DNA of 64,000 bases, from the NCBI GenBank assembly GCA_014302835.1, contig CP060294.1:558001-622000 (forward strand). The letters run 5' to 3'. Both the position numbers and the translations under genes were made by a program. Position 1 is the stretch's first letter. Each line of letters starts with the position of its first letter. Below are positions 1-9,116 of the stretch, piece after piece. The notes beneath the pieces are model-generated. The model saw nothing but the letters and a program-made list of their open reading frames with translations, was not told where the DNA came from and did no database searches. Source of the DNA: Pedobacter sp. PAMC26386. Lineage in GTDB: Bacteria; Bacteroidota; Bacteroidia; Sphingobacteriales; Sphingobacteriaceae.

Positions 1-1
1 C

Positions 2-354
2 ACAGATCAAAAAGAGCGGGCTGATTTACTTTTTGAATATTATCCTGACTTGAAGCTTATGAACTTAGTATCGATCTGAGCAATATTTTCGAAAATACAA
101 CTGATAAAATATATGGATTGGCAAGACTTGCCAGATGGCACCAAAAGGTAAGACAGGCTGGGTTTAAGGCATTCAATACAATCTCTAGATCAATTCAAAA
201 TCATTACCAAACCATCTTAAACTACTTCGATAACAGGTCGACAAACGCATCTGCAGAATCTTTTAATGCCAAACTTAAAGCATTTAGATCTCAGTTTAGA
301 GGAGTTAGAAATATTGAATTCTTCCTGTACAGATTAACTCAGATCTATGCTTAG
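2..354 (+). pseudogene. ISL3/ISAon1-type transposase C-terminal remnant, frameshifted
   Basis: The stretch encodes the C-terminal end of a DDE transposase of the ISL3 (DDE_Tnp_ISL3) type; the motif NASAESFNAKLKAFRSQFRG followed by an RL-rich helix is characteristic. Codons from base 2 read in frame 2 (DLLFEYYPDLK) and then continue in frame 1 from about base 55 (AYELSIDLSNIFENTT) to the stop at 352-354. Restoring one G near 53-56 rejoins the frames, so a single-base deletion has broken the gene. The left part lies outside the window, so an intact 5' end cannot be judged. It sits about 120 bp from a tRNA gene. The family is recognised from the residues; the disabled state is inferred from the frameshift. 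Confidence 0.75.
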
Positions 355-421
355 AAAACAACTATGCCCCACAATTTTTGGTCTTGATCCATTATTGCCC
401 TGCTTTGATTTGATAAAAACG

Positions 422-457
422 AAAAAACCCTCTAAATGTGATATTTAGAGGGTTTTT
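422..457 (-). terminator. Rho-independent terminator of tRNA-Pro
   Basis: An inverted repeat, CCCTCTAAAT with ATTTAGAGGG around a 5-base loop, ends in a T-rich run when read on the minus strand. It lies about 20 bp downstream of the minus-strand tRNA-Pro, so it most likely ends that transcript. The flanking A and T runs would also let it stop transcription on the plus strand, from the transposase remnant. Confidence 0.8.
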
Positions 458-477
458 GATAGAGTTTGACGTCTATG

Positions 478-554
478 TGGTCGGGGTGGCAGGATTCGAA
501 CCTACGACCTCCTGCTCCCAAAGCAGGCGCGATACCGGGCTACGCTACACCCCG
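478..554 (-). tRNA. tRNA-Pro (anticodon TGG)
   Basis: Read on the minus strand this is a 77-nt cloverleaf. The acceptor stem CGGGGTG pairs with CACCCCG, followed by discriminator A and an encoded CCA. The anticodon arm is CCTGC-TTTGGGA-GCAGG with anticodon TGG, and the T arm carries GGTTCGAATCC. The CCA end is genome-encoded. A terminator follows at 422-457. Confidence 0.96.
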
Positions 555-593
555 AAAAAATGGTATCACCTTTGTCCCTTTTTCAAAGGGGCT

Positions 594-625
594 GCAATCT
601 AATTAATTATTTCGCAGAGACCAAA
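594..625 (-). promoter_or_regulatory. Possible promoter of tRNA-Pro
   Basis: On the minus strand a TTTG (622-625) is followed after 20 bases by TAGATTGC (594-601). This resembles the Bacteroidetes housekeeping pattern TTTG-N19-21-TAnnTTTG, with a weak right half. It would start transcription about 35-40 bases before the mature tRNA. The match is imperfect and not unique in such AT-rich DNA. Confidence 0.3.
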
Positions 626-811
626 TTTTGATTAATCATAAATGATTTTTCTTATTTGGTGTGCAACAAAGGTAAGCAAAGAGTTGACATTTTTATACCT
701 CAGGGTTATTTAAAACGTAAAAAACTCTTAATGCCTTGCTTTTCAAGGAGAAAAAATTTCAAGCCTGATTCGGGCATATCGTAAATTTGGAGGATCAGGC
801 TTGAAATTCAG

Positions 812-1666
812 TTATACCGTCAATTTTTTTCTGCGATAATACCTGAAAATAAAGTATACAGCAGCTGCAAGTGGTATAAAAACCCACAAATTTGCCAATA
901 CCAGGATAAATTCTTTAAATATACTCCAGCCACTTCCAAAGTTTAACCATAATCTTCTGAAAAAATCAGGACGAAAGTCCGATAAATCATCATTCGGCAC
1001 AATCATTTTTTTAATCGTATTGTTCTGGTAAAAACTTAAGGTAATTGTACTGTATTTTACATTACGGTCAGTAAACAGGTTATTCACCTTATTATCTATA
1101 TAGTCATCTTTTATCGCCAGTGATTTTTCTACAGCGCTGGTCTTTTGTTTGGGAACCACCTTATTCAATTGAGTTACTGCATCCACTTTATTCTGGTTCT
1201 TTAATTTATTACTCAGATAAGTCAAACTCACATCATCCTGTTTTAAAGATTGATTGTCAATAAAAACAGCCATTCTGGCTATCTGATTAGTGAAATCATC
1301 CAGTTTTTCAGCCGGGATTTTGGCTACAATCATACCCTCCACCCGGTAGGATATCAATTCCAATAAAGAATCTGTTGAATATTTCACTTTTTCATCACCT
1401 GTGATATTGCTGTGTGTATTGAATTCGGCAATTGTACCACCTTCAACTTTCAGGATGCTTCCTAATTTTTCTTTAGTAGACTGCACATCCTTTACCAGGA
1501 ATTTCATGTCCGCTGTCTTAATGATTTTTTCAGTTACTGAAGTATCTGAACCTATCGTCATCTCTTTTTGTTCATTAGCGGCATTAGCACCTGTTCTTTT
1601 CTCACTTTTGCTACAGCTTAAAGCAGTGACTGCCAATATTCCATAAATCAAATATTTCTTCATCAT
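812..1666 (-). CDS. DUF4349 domain-containing lipoprotein
   Basis: This is a 284-residue protein with a short signal sequence ending in a lipobox (VTALSC, Cys at about residue 18). It has an alpha/beta and coiled-coil middle (residues about 45-215) of the DUF4349 type, and a C-terminal hydrophobic helix (about 253-275) followed by a basic tail RRKKLTV. Such proteins are predicted to be envelope-anchored; their function is not established. Two consecutive ATG codons (1664-1666 and 1661-1663) make the exact start uncertain by one residue. The gene is monocistronic and divergent from the kdp block. Confidence 0.8.
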   Translation of the reverse strand: MMKKYLIYGILAVTALSCSKSEKRTGANAANEQKEMTIGSDTSVTEKIIKTADMKFLVKDVQSTKEKLGSILKVEGGTIAEFNTHSNITGDEKVKYSTDSLLELISYRVEGMIVAKIPAEKLDDFTNQIARMAVFIDNQSLKQDDVSLTYLSNKLKNQNKVDAVTQLNKVVPKQKTSAVEKSLAIKDDYIDNKVNNLFTDRNVKYSTITLSFYQNNTIKKMIVPNDDLSDFRPDFFRRLWLNFGSGWSIFKEFILVLANLWVFIPLAAAVYFIFRYYRRKKLTV

Positions 1667-1801
1667 GTTAAGGATTAATGTTTCCCTTAATACTAGTACT
1701 CTTGGTTAAGTAACCCTTTGTAACGACGTTGATATCCTATAGGCACTCACATACTGTTAAAGGCCCATTGCTAATGCAAAACGTTTCATAACGATAATAC
1801 A

Positions 1802-1828
1802 CCCTTCCAAAATGGAAGGGTTTTCTTA
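1802..1828 (+). terminator. Orphan hairpin-terminator upstream of the kdp block
   Basis: A perfect 8-bp stem (CCCTTCCA / TGGAAGGG, loop AAA) is followed by TTTTCTT on the plus strand, which is the form of an intrinsic terminator. No plus-strand gene lies upstream: DUF4349 at 812-1666 is on the other strand. It may insulate kdp from read-through, or belong to a leader transcript starting in 1667-1800. The rest of 1667-1944 shows nothing else that I can identify. Confidence 0.55.
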
Positions 1829-1944
1829 CTCTGTATTTCCCTGTAAATTTTGTTTAACACCTTAAATCATTGAAAAATAGCTGTTTGCACGCTATAGCTT
1901 TTCTTTGGTATATCTATTGGATAAGGCCATAAAAAATAAACACC

Positions 1945-2028
1945 ATGATGACTGTATTACTATTAATCGCTCTGCTGGTCCTGACATGGATCTGTTACAA
2001 ATCAATCGACTGGTTCGAAAAAATCTAA
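1945..2028 (+). CDS. 27-residue single-TM peptide at the head of the kdp block
   Basis: The peptide begins MMTVLLLIALLVLTW and ends CYKSIDWFEKI. It is a single hydrophobic helix with a short charged C-terminus, laid out much like KdpF, which follows after 4 bases. There are two ATG choices (1945 and 1948). I do not recognise a named family. The position and the clean codon structure suggest an extra small membrane component of the Kdp complex or its operon. Reality of translation is inferred. Confidence 0.55.
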   Translation: MMTVLLLIALLVLTWICYKSIDWFEKI

Positions 2029-2032
2029 ACTT

Positions 2033-2110
2033 ATGATCGCACTATTTATTATCGCAATCGCAGTATTTATCTATATGATTTACGTGCTGATTAAACCCGA
2101 AAAATTTTAA
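2033..2110 (+). CDS. kdpF: K+-transporting ATPase subunit KdpF
   Basis: This is a 25-residue hydrophobic peptide ending YVLIKPEKF, the typical KdpF ending (the LIKPE motif). KdpF is a one-helix membrane peptide that stabilises the KdpABC complex. The gene is four bases downstream of the 27-residue peptide and ten bases before the kdpA ATG, which is the normal place for kdpF. Confidence 0.88.
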   Translation: MIALFIIAIAVFIYMIYVLIKPEKF

Positions 2111-2119
2111 TTGAACGCT

Positions 2120-3838
2120 ATGAACACTGAATTATTTGGAATCGTCGCTACCTACCTGCTAACACTGGTTTTAGCTATTCCTTTAGGCAAATACCTTGCA
2201 AAGGTATTTGCCGGCGAAAAAGTCTGGACTGACTTTTTAAAACCGATCGAATCTGGTATCTATAAACTTTCCGGAATTAACCCAAAAGAGGAGATGAATT
2301 GGAAGCAGCACATGAAAGCGCTGATGACCATCAACCTTGTCTGGTTAGTTTACGGGTTTTTCGTTTTAATGTACCAGGATAAATTACCACTGAATCCTGA
2401 CGGTAACCCGGGTATGACTCCGGATCTTGCCTTTAACTCTATCATTAGTTTCGTTGTAAACTGTAACCTGCAGCATTATTCAGGAGAAAGCGGTGTTACT
2501 TATCTGACACAGCACTTTGTAATGATGTTCTTGCAATTTGTCAGTGCCGCAACAGGTATTGCAGCTGCTGTAGTTTTCTTTAAAGCCTTCAGAGACAAGA
2601 CCTCAACTAATCTGGGTAACTTCTGGGAGTTCTTTGTGAAATCAATTACCAGGTTATTATTGCCGCTATCATTGATAATGGCAATTATCCTTGCATTTTC
2701 AGGTACACCAACAAGTTACGAAGGAAAAGATAAACTTATATCCCTGCAAGGCGATACAGTAAATGTATCCAGAGGCCCTGCGGCTGCATTTGTAGCCATT
2801 AAACACTTAGGAACAAACGGGGGAGGCTGGTTTGGTACCAACTCAGCGCATCCACTGGAAAACCCTTCTTATATTACTAACTCTGTAGAACTGATTGCCC
2901 AGGTACTTATCCCTATAGCAATGGTAATTGCATTTGGTATTTTTATCAGACGCAGAAAATTATCATGGATGATATTTGGTGTCATGACAATTGGTATGCT
3001 ATTGCTGCTGATTCCAACAGTGAGCAGCGAATTAGGAGGTAATCCTGCCATTGCAAAAATGGGCGTTTCGCAGTTGTCCGGTGCCATGGAAGGTAAAGAG
3101 GTGCGATTCGGACCAGCAATTTCTGGTTACTGGAGTACTGTTACCACGATTATTTCGACAGGATCAGTTAACAGTATGCACGACAGTACGATGCCATTAA
3201 CAGGTTTCTGGCAATTATTAGGCATGATGATCAACTCATTTTATGGCGGTTGTGGTGTCGGGATGCTGAATTATTTTATCTACTTAATTATAGCTGTATT
3301 TATATCAGGTTTAATGGTGGGGCGGACCCCAGAATTTTTGGGACATAAGGTAGAAGCAAGAGAGATTAAAATTGCCGCATTGATTACCCTGTTAAGTCCT
3401 TTTCTAATTCTGGCTGGTACAGCAATAGCAAGTTTTGTGGTGGTGAATCATGCGGATGCAGCATGGGCTGTACAACCAAAATCATGGTTGAATAATCCAG
3501 GTTTCCACGGTTTCTCAGAGATGTTATATGAAATGACTTCTTCTAACGCAAACAATGGTTCTGGTTTTGAAGGCTTGGGTGACAATAATGTGTTCTGGAA
3601 TGTGTCAACCGGATTTGTTTTATTCCTGGGCAGGTTCTTACCAATTATTGGTCCTATTGCTATCGCCGGATTACTAGGTGCTAAAAAACACATCCCTGAA
3701 TCGGCTGGTACTTTAAAAGCAGATACGCTGACTTTCAGTCTAATGACTTTTGCGGTGATTATCGTGTTAAATGCCCTTTCTTATTTTCCTGCCCTGACTT
3801 TAGGCCCGCTGGCAGAATATTTTACCCTGATTAAATAG
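2120..3838 (+). CDS. kdpA: K+-transporting ATPase subunit KdpA
   Basis: This is the potassium-channel-like subunit of the high-affinity Kdp uptake ATPase in the inner membrane. The protein is about 572 residues with ten or so hydrophobic segments and the repeated pore-loop signatures of the family, such as the TNGGGWFGTNSAHP region and NNGSGFEG. An in-frame TTG at 2111 would add three residues, but the ATG at 2120 gives the usual N-terminus (MNTELFGIVATYLL) and is preferred. It is followed by kdpB after 6 bases. Confidence 0.97.
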   Translation: MNTELFGIVATYLLTLVLAIPLGKYLAKVFAGEKVWTDFLKPIESGIYKLSGINPKEEMNWKQHMKALMTINLVWLVYGFFVLMYQDKLPLNPDGNPGMTPDLAFNSIISFVVNCNLQHYSGESGVTYLTQHFVMMFLQFVSAATGIAAAVVFFKAFRDKTSTNLGNFWEFFVKSITRLLLPLSLIMAIILAFSGTPTSYEGKDKLISLQGDTVNVSRGPAAAFVAIKHLGTNGGGWFGTNSAHPLENPSYITNSVELIAQVLIPIAMVIAFGIFIRRRKLSWMIFGVMTIGMLLLLIPTVSSELGGNPAIAKMGVSQLSGAMEGKEVRFGPAISGYWSTVTTIISTGSVNSMHDSTMPLTGFWQLLGMMINSFYGGCGVGMLNYFIYLIIAVFISGLMVGRTPEFLGHKVEAREIKIAALITLLSPFLILAGTAIASFVVVNHADAAWAVQPKSWLNNPGFHGFSEMLYEMTSSNANNGSGFEGLGDNNVFWNVSTGFVLFLGRFLPIIGPIAIAGLLGAKKHIPESAGTLKADTLTFSLMTFAVIIVLNALSYFPALTLGPLAEYFTLIK

Positions 3839-3844
3839 ATTATC

Positions 3845-5875
3845 ATGAAGTCTTCTAATAAATTATTTGAACCTGCATTGGTTCAAAGCGCACTAAAACA
3901 ATCCTTTATAAAACTTGATCCAAGGGTAATGGTGCGTAATCCAGTGATGTTTACTGTTGAAGTAGGTACATTGGTGATGGCATACGTTACGGTTTATTCT
4001 TTCAGCCATGCTGGACAAGGATCACCACTATATAACTTCTTTATTTTCTTAATTCTGTTATTAACAGTACTGTTTGCCAATTTCGCAGAAGCAATTGCAG
4101 AAGCTCGTGGTAAAGCTCAGGCTGACAGTTTGAGAAAAACAAGAGAAGAAACTCCTGCTAAAGTTGTATTGGCAAATGGAAACATAGAGATGCGTTCATC
4201 CAGTCAATTGAAAAAAGGCGATGTTTTCTTTTGTGAAACAGGAGATACTATCCCTACGGATGGAGAAATCATTCAGGGTATCGCCACGATTGACGAATCA
4301 GCAATCACAGGAGAGTCTGCGCCAGTAATCAGAGAATCGGGTGGTGATAAATCATCTGTGACTGGTGGTACAAAAGTACTTTCGGACGAAATTAAAGTGA
4401 TGGTAAGTACTGAGCCAGGAGAAAGCTTCCTGGATAAGATGATTGCACTTGTAGAAGGTGCTTCACGTCAGAAAACACCAAACGAAATTGCTTTAACGAT
4501 CCTTTTAGCAAGTTTCACCCTGGTATTTATCATTGTCTGCGTGACCTTGAAACCATTCGCAGATTACGCAAATACACCAATTACTATTGCCGCATTAATC
4601 TCCTTATTTGTCTGCCTGATCCCAACCACAATTGGTGGCTTACTTTCAGCGATCGGGATTGCTGGAATGGACCGCGCATTACGTGCAAACGTGATTACCA
4701 AATCTGGTAAAGCAGTAGAAACAGCAGGTGATATCGACGTATTACTTTTAGATAAAACAGGTACAATCACTATTGGTAACCGTAAGGCTACTAATTTTTA
4801 TCCTACCGCTTCTGTAGAAGCCAAATTGTTTACCAATGCCTGTGTACTAAGTTCATTAGCAGATGAGACTCCAGAAGGAAAGTCTATCATTGAGCTGGCG
4901 CATGCACAACACAATTTTGCTTTACCAAGTACACCAGAAGGCTCTGTATTTATCAAATTCACTGCCGAGACAAGGTCTAGTGGTATTGACACACCAGATG
5001 GAAGACGTATCCGTAAAGGAGCTTTTGATTCTATCCGTAACATTGTGCTGAAAGCAGGTAATGATTTTCCTCAGGACATAGAAAACGAGGTTAAGAAAAT
5101 CGCTTCTAACGGTGGAACACCATTGGTGGTTTCAGAAAATGAAAAAGCATTAGGTGTAATTGAGTTACAGGATATTATCAAACCAGGTATCAGTGAGCGT
5201 TTTGACCGTCTGCGTAAGATGGGTGTCAAAACAGTAATGGTTACCGGTGATAACCCATTGACAGCGAAATTTATTGCAGAGAAGGCAGGTGTCGATGATT
5301 TTATTGCTGAGGCTAAACCTGAGGATAAAATGAACTACATCAAAGACGAACAGGCTTTAGGTAAGCTGGTTGCGATGATGGGTGACGGTACAAATGATGC
5401 TCCGGCTTTAGCACAGGCAGATGTTGGTGTAGCGATGAACAGCGGAACACAAGCAGCAAAAGAAGCTGGAAACATGGTCGATCTGGATAATGACCCAACT
5501 AAGCTGATTGAGATTGTAGAAATCGGTAAACAGTTGTTGATCACCCGTGGTACACTGACAACCTTCTCTATTGCCAATGACGTTGCTAAATACTTCGCTA
5601 TTGTTCCAGCCTTGTTTATTGGTTCGATACCAGCTTTACAAAGCTTGAATATCATGGGGTTACATTCTCCAGAAAGTGCGATTATGTCGGCCGTTATTTT
5701 CAACGCGATTATCATCCCGATCCTGATTCCTCTTGCTTTAAAAGGAGTGGCTTATAAACCAATAGGAGCAAGTGCATTGTTGCGCAGAAACCTGCTTATT
5801 TACGGGTTAGGAGGTGTAATAGCACCTTTTATCGGGATCAAAATAATTGATTTACTAGTTGGATTATTTGTTTAA
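3845..5875 (+). CDS. kdpB: K+-transporting ATPase subunit KdpB
   Basis: This is the P-type ATPase catalytic subunit, 676 residues, which hydrolyses ATP to drive K+ import through KdpA. The phosphorylation motif DKTGTIT (Asp about 303), the TGES actuator motif (ITGESAPV), [10 protein letters not shown] and the hinge [20 protein letters not shown] are all present. Length is normal for the family. It lies between kdpA (6-bp gap) and kdpC (12-bp gap) and is clearly cotranscribed. Confidence 0.98.
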   Translation: MKSSNKLFEPALVQSALKQSFIKLDPRVMVRNPVMFTVEVGTLVMAYVTVYSFSHAGQGSPLYNFFIFLILLLTVLFANFAEAIAEARGKAQADSLRKTREETPAKVVLANGNIEMRSSSQLKKGDVFFCETGDTIPTDGEIIQGIATIDESAITGESAPVIRESGGDKSSVTGGTKVLSDEIKVMVSTEPGESFLDKMIALVEGASRQKTPNEIALTILLASFTLVFIIVCVTLKPFADYANTPITIAALISLFVCLIPTTIGGLLSAIGIAGMDRALRANVITKSGKAVETAGDIDVLLLDKTGTITIGNRKATNFYPTASVEAKLFTNACVLSSLADETPEGKSIIELAHAQHNFALPSTPEGSVFIKFTAETRSSGIDTPDGRRIRKGAFDSIRNIVLKAGNDFPQDIENEVKKIASNGGTPLVVSENEKALGVIELQDIIKPGISERFDRLRKMGVKTVMVTGDNPLTAKFIAEKAGVDDFIAEAKPEDKMNYIKDEQALGKLVAMMGDGTNDAPALAQADVGVAMNSGTQAAKEAGNMVDLDNDPTKLIEIVEIGKQLLITRGTLTTFSIANDVAKYFAIVPALFIGSIPALQSLNIMGLHSPESAIMSAVIFNAIIIPILIPLALKGVAYKPIGASALLRRNLLIYGLGGVIAPFIGIKIIDLLVGLFV

Positions 5876-5887
5876 AATATTAAAATC

Positions 5888-6454
5888 ATGAAAAAGTACA
5901 TCTTACAATCTCTACGTCTTACCGCAGTATTATTAGTGCTGCTATGCGTAATATATCCTTTGATCGTTGCCTTTGCCGGAAAATTAACAAAAGGCAATGG
6001 TGGTGGCGAAAAAATCACCAAAAATGGTCAGGTAGTTGGTTATGCCTTATTAGGCCAGTCATTTACCAAACCTCAGTATTTCTGGGGCAGACCATCAGCA
6101 GTAGGTTACAAAGCAGATGGATCGGGTGGTTCTAATAAAGGTCCATCTAACCCTGATTATCTGAAAGAAGTGAACAGTAGAATAGACTCACTGCTTAAAT
6201 ATCACCCATACCTGAAACGCAGTGATATTCCTGCCGATATGGTTACTGCATCAGGTAGCGGTTTAGACCCGAATATTTCTGTAGAAGGGGCAGCTATCCA
6301 AATTAAAAGAGTAGCCATGTACAGGAAATTAAATGAACAAGACGTAGCTGACCTCGTTAAAAAAACAGTTAAAGGACCAGTATTAGGTCTTTTTGGTCCA
6401 AGCTCAATAAATGTACTGGAGCTGAATATTGCCCTGGATAACCTGAAAAAATAA
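5888..6454 (+). CDS. kdpC: K+-transporting ATPase subunit KdpC
   Basis: This 188-residue protein has one N-terminal membrane helix (about 8-30) and a soluble domain with the family signature FWGRPSAVGY followed by GSGGSNKGPSNPDYL. KdpC is the periplasm-facing accessory subunit that helps K+ handling and ATP binding in the KdpFABC complex. The C-terminal motif VLGLFGPSSINVLELN is also typical. Confidence 0.97.
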   Translation: MKKYILQSLRLTAVLLVLLCVIYPLIVAFAGKLTKGNGGGEKITKNGQVVGYALLGQSFTKPQYFWGRPSAVGYKADGSGGSNKGPSNPDYLKEVNSRIDSLLKYHPYLKRSDIPADMVTASGSGLDPNISVEGAAIQIKRVAMYRKLNEQDVADLVKKTVKGPVLGLFGPSSINVLELNIALDNLKK

Positions 6455-6511
6455 TTTACAAGCCCTTACCAATTTAACCAACGCAAACCAATTTTAATAA
6501 TAGTAAATAAG

Positions 6512-7582
6512 ATGAACAAATTTTTGATGACAGCTGCCACTGTTTGTATAGGATTTGGTGCAAGTGCACAAGACGAGCCGAAGATTAAGCTTAGCGGATA
6601 TGCAGAAGTCTATTATGGATACGATTTTAATAAACCAACCAGTAATAACAGACCTGGTTTTATCTACTCGCATAATAGAAGTAATGAAGTGAATCTGAAC
6701 CTGGGTTACATCAAGGCGGCTTATGACTCTGGAAAGATCAGAGCTAATATGGCTATCATGGCCGGAACCTATGCAAATGCTAATTTAGCCGCCGAGTCTG
6801 GCGTGTCAAAAAATATACTGGAAGCAAATGTTGGATTTAAAATATCTAAAAAAGCAAATCTATGGGTAGATGCTGGAGTTTTCTCTTCGCATATCGGGTT
6901 TGAGAGTGCCATTTCTAAAGATTGCTGGGTACTGACCAGGAATATCTCTTCAGAGAATACTCCTTACTTTGAGTCGGGAGCTAAGGTGACTTACACCACT
7001 GACGATAACAAATTCAGTGCTACAGCTTTATATTTAAACGGCTGGCAGCGGATTGCCCGTCAGGATGGTAACAGACAACCAGCTGGAGGTGTACAGTTAA
7101 CCTGGAAACCTACAGACAAAATTACAGTAAACTATAGTAATTATTTGGGAACTGAAGGTGTAGATTCAGTTCGTGTAACCCGTTTTTACCATAATGTTTA
7201 CGGTATATTCCAGTTAGCTGATGCCTTTGGAGTGACTTTAGGATTTGATTATGCTACGCAGCAAAAATCAAGAACTGACCATAGCAAAAATGAGATTTTA
7301 TCGCCTGTGGTGATAGCCCGTTATACGATTAACCCTAAATGGGCACTGGCTGGAAGATTTGAATATTACCAGGATAAAAACGGAGTACTGATCGCAACAG
7401 ATACACCAAACGGTTTCAAAACTAAAGGTTATTCTTTAAACATTGATTACGCACCAATATCAAATGCTGTAGTTAGACTGGAAGGTAAAGTTTACGATAG
7501 TAAAGACAAGATTTTTAAAAGAGAGATGAGCGCAGTAAACTATAATGCAGCGGTGACTGCGAGTGTAGCAGTTTCGTTTTAA
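6512..7582 (+). CDS. Outer-membrane beta-barrel porin linked to kdp
   Basis: The 356-residue protein has a signal peptide (MNKFLMTAATVCIGFGASAQ) and alternating beta strands through its whole length. It ends in phenylalanine (SVAVSF), the usual outer-membrane insertion signal. It resembles the putative BBP2-type beta-barrel porins of Bacteroidetes. Its place directly after kdpC, 57 bases away and on the same strand, suggests it lets K+ or other ions cross the outer membrane for Kdp; that role is inference. Confidence 0.78.
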   Translation: MNKFLMTAATVCIGFGASAQDEPKIKLSGYAEVYYGYDFNKPTSNNRPGFIYSHNRSNEVNLNLGYIKAAYDSGKIRANMAIMAGTYANANLAAESGVSKNILEANVGFKISKKANLWVDAGVFSSHIGFESAISKDCWVLTRNISSENTPYFESGAKVTYTTDDNKFSATALYLNGWQRIARQDGNRQPAGGVQLTWKPTDKITVNYSNYLGTEGVDSVRVTRFYHNVYGIFQLADAFGVTLGFDYATQQKSRTDHSKNEILSPVVIARYTINPKWALAGRFEYYQDKNGVLIATDTPNGFKTKGYSLNIDYAPISNAVVRLEGKVYDSKDKIFKREMSAVNYNAAVTASVAVSF

Positions 7583-7589
7583 ATTGATT

Positions 7590-7616
7590 AGCCGGGGAGA
7601 ACATCCCCGGCTTTAA
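7590..7616 (+). terminator. Hairpin between the porin and the next small gene
   Basis: A perfect 9-bp GC-rich stem (AGCCGGGGA / TCCCCGGCT, 5-base loop) lies just after the porin stop codon and is followed by TTAAAA, a poor T-tract. It can act as a weak terminator or as an mRNA-stabilising 3' end that lowers expression of the downstream kdpD-like and kinase genes relative to the pump. Confidence 0.55.
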
Positions 7617-7627
7617 AAGCTATAAAC

Positions 7628-7906
7628 ATGGAAACATTTTTAGAATTTTTATTTACGGCATCAATTACTGTTTTAGCAGGATTTTTGTGCTTAAAATACG
7701 GACCGAAAACAAAAAGAAAGGCTAGGATAATGAGATTAAAACGTGCTCAGGAGATGCGTCTGAAGGATCCGCAAAACGGAAAGCTCATCAAAGAAATTTA
7801 CCGGAATTATTCCGCTAAATTTATACTGGTTTTATTACTGGGCGTGACCTTTTTTTCTGGCGTATTTTACTTAGTTGATATTGGATATGTAATTATTACA
7901 TGGTAA
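7628..7906 (+). CDS. Small two-TM membrane protein, function unknown
   Basis: This is a 92-residue protein with an N-terminal hydrophobic helix (about 5-23), a strongly basic middle (KTKRKARIMRLKRAQEMRLK) and a second hydrophobic helix (about 67-90). I do not recognise a named family. It lies between the porin and the kdpD-like gene on the same strand, with 12 bases to the next start codon, so it probably belongs to the same transcription unit. A link to potassium sensing is only suggested by position. Confidence 0.65.
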   Translation: METFLEFLFTASITVLAGFLCLKYGPKTKRKARIMRLKRAQEMRLKDPQNGKLIKEIYRNYSAKFILVLLLGVTFFSGVFYLVDIGYVIITW

Positions 7907-7918
7907 ACTGAACCCATT

Positions 7919-9049
7919 GTGGAAGATAATAGTAAAGAACAATCTGTACGTCAATTCCTTGATCTGGTAAAGAAATCACGCCGGGGTAAGTTCAAGGTGT
8001 ATATTGGAATGAGCGCAGGCGTAGGCAAGACCTACAGAATGTTACAGGAGGCGCATGCCCTGCTTAAGAATGGGATCGATATACAAATCGGTTATATCGA
8101 AACGCATAACAGGGAAGAAACGCATGCACTTTTGGACGGCATTCCACTAATCCCCAGACGTAAACTGTTTTACAAAGGAAAAGAAATGGAAGAAATGGAT
8201 GTTCAGGCCATAGTGAGCAGAAACCCTGAGGTGGTGATTGTCGATGAACTTGCACATTCTAACATAGAAGGAAGCAAGAATACAAAACGCTGGCAGGATG
8301 TAATGGACATTCTCGAAGCAGGAATTAGTGTGATCTCTGCGGTGAATATCCAGCACCTGGAGAGTATGAACGAGGAAATCGAAAAGATTACCGGGATCCC
8401 GATTACTGAGCGAATTCCGGATAGAGTATTAGATATTGCGGATGAAATTGTAAATATTGATCTGACGGCGGACGAATTGATAGACCGCCTGAAATCAGGG
8501 AAAATATATGATAAAACAAAGATTGAAAGAGCCTTAGGGAACTTCTTTCAGTCGGAGCGAATCTTGCAGCTCAGGGAACTGGCGCTTAGAGAAGTCGCTC
8601 ACCATGTAGAACGAAAAATAAGTGTAGAAATACCTAAGCAAATAAAGCTGAGACCGGAGCGTTTCATGGCTTGTATTTCGACCAATAATATAACAGCGAA
8701 GATCGTGATCAGGAAAACTGCAAGACTGGCTTCCTATTACAGATCACCCTGGATTGTACTTTATGTGCAGAATAATAACGAAAGTAGTGACAGGATTAAG
8801 CTAGATTTACAGCGGCATTTGATCAATAACTTTAAGCTCGCCACAGAACTCGGTGCAGAGGTCATCAAGGTTAAGAGTGATGAAGTGACAAAGACAATTA
8901 TAAGGATTGCGCAAGAAAAAGAAATTACAACAATATGCATTGGGAAGCCTCACCTAAACCTTTTTCAGGTCATCATGAGAACCGCAGTTTTTAATGAATT
9001 GCTGAGAAACATCTCCTCGACGGAAACAGATTTAGTGATACTATCCTAA
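7919..9049 (+). CDS. KdpD N-terminal sensor module (KdpD + USP domains), no kinase part
   Basis: This 376-residue soluble protein matches only the N-terminal cytoplasmic part of KdpD. The KdpD domain (about 22-230) has the Walker A GMSAGVGKT at 30-38 and the VIVDELAHSN Walker B region; a universal-stress-protein-like domain follows (about 245-375). It lacks the four TM helices, GAF and kinase domains of full KdpD. Such split KdpD proteins occur in Bacteroidetes. The start is a GTG at 7919; no later ATG keeps the complete domain as well. The next gene encodes a separate histidine kinase, its probable partner. Confidence 0.88.
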   Translation: MEDNSKEQSVRQFLDLVKKSRRGKFKVYIGMSAGVGKTYRMLQEAHALLKNGIDIQIGYIETHNREETHALLDGIPLIPRRKLFYKGKEMEEMDVQAIVSRNPEVVIVDELAHSNIEGSKNTKRWQDVMDILEAGISVISAVNIQHLESMNEEIEKITGIPITERIPDRVLDIADEIVNIDLTADELIDRLKSGKIYDKTKIERALGNFFQSERILQLRELALREVAHHVERKISVEIPKQIKLRPERFMACISTNNITAKIVIRKTARLASYYRSPWIVLYVQNNNESSDRIKLDLQRHLINNFKLATELGAEVIKVKSDEVTKTIIRIAQEKEITTICIGKPHLNLFQVIMRTAVFNELLRNISSTETDLVILS

Positions 9050-9116
9050 AGCAAAAGAATAATAAAAGAATGAAGTTCGCAGGCTTCATCACAAATGAGA
9101 AACAATAAATACGGTA

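Noticed and set aside
2869..3087. Antisense ORFs inside kdpA, kdpB and similar long genes
   Set aside because: They lie opposite clear family genes, have no ribosome site and no recognisable protein; they are shadows of the coding frame.
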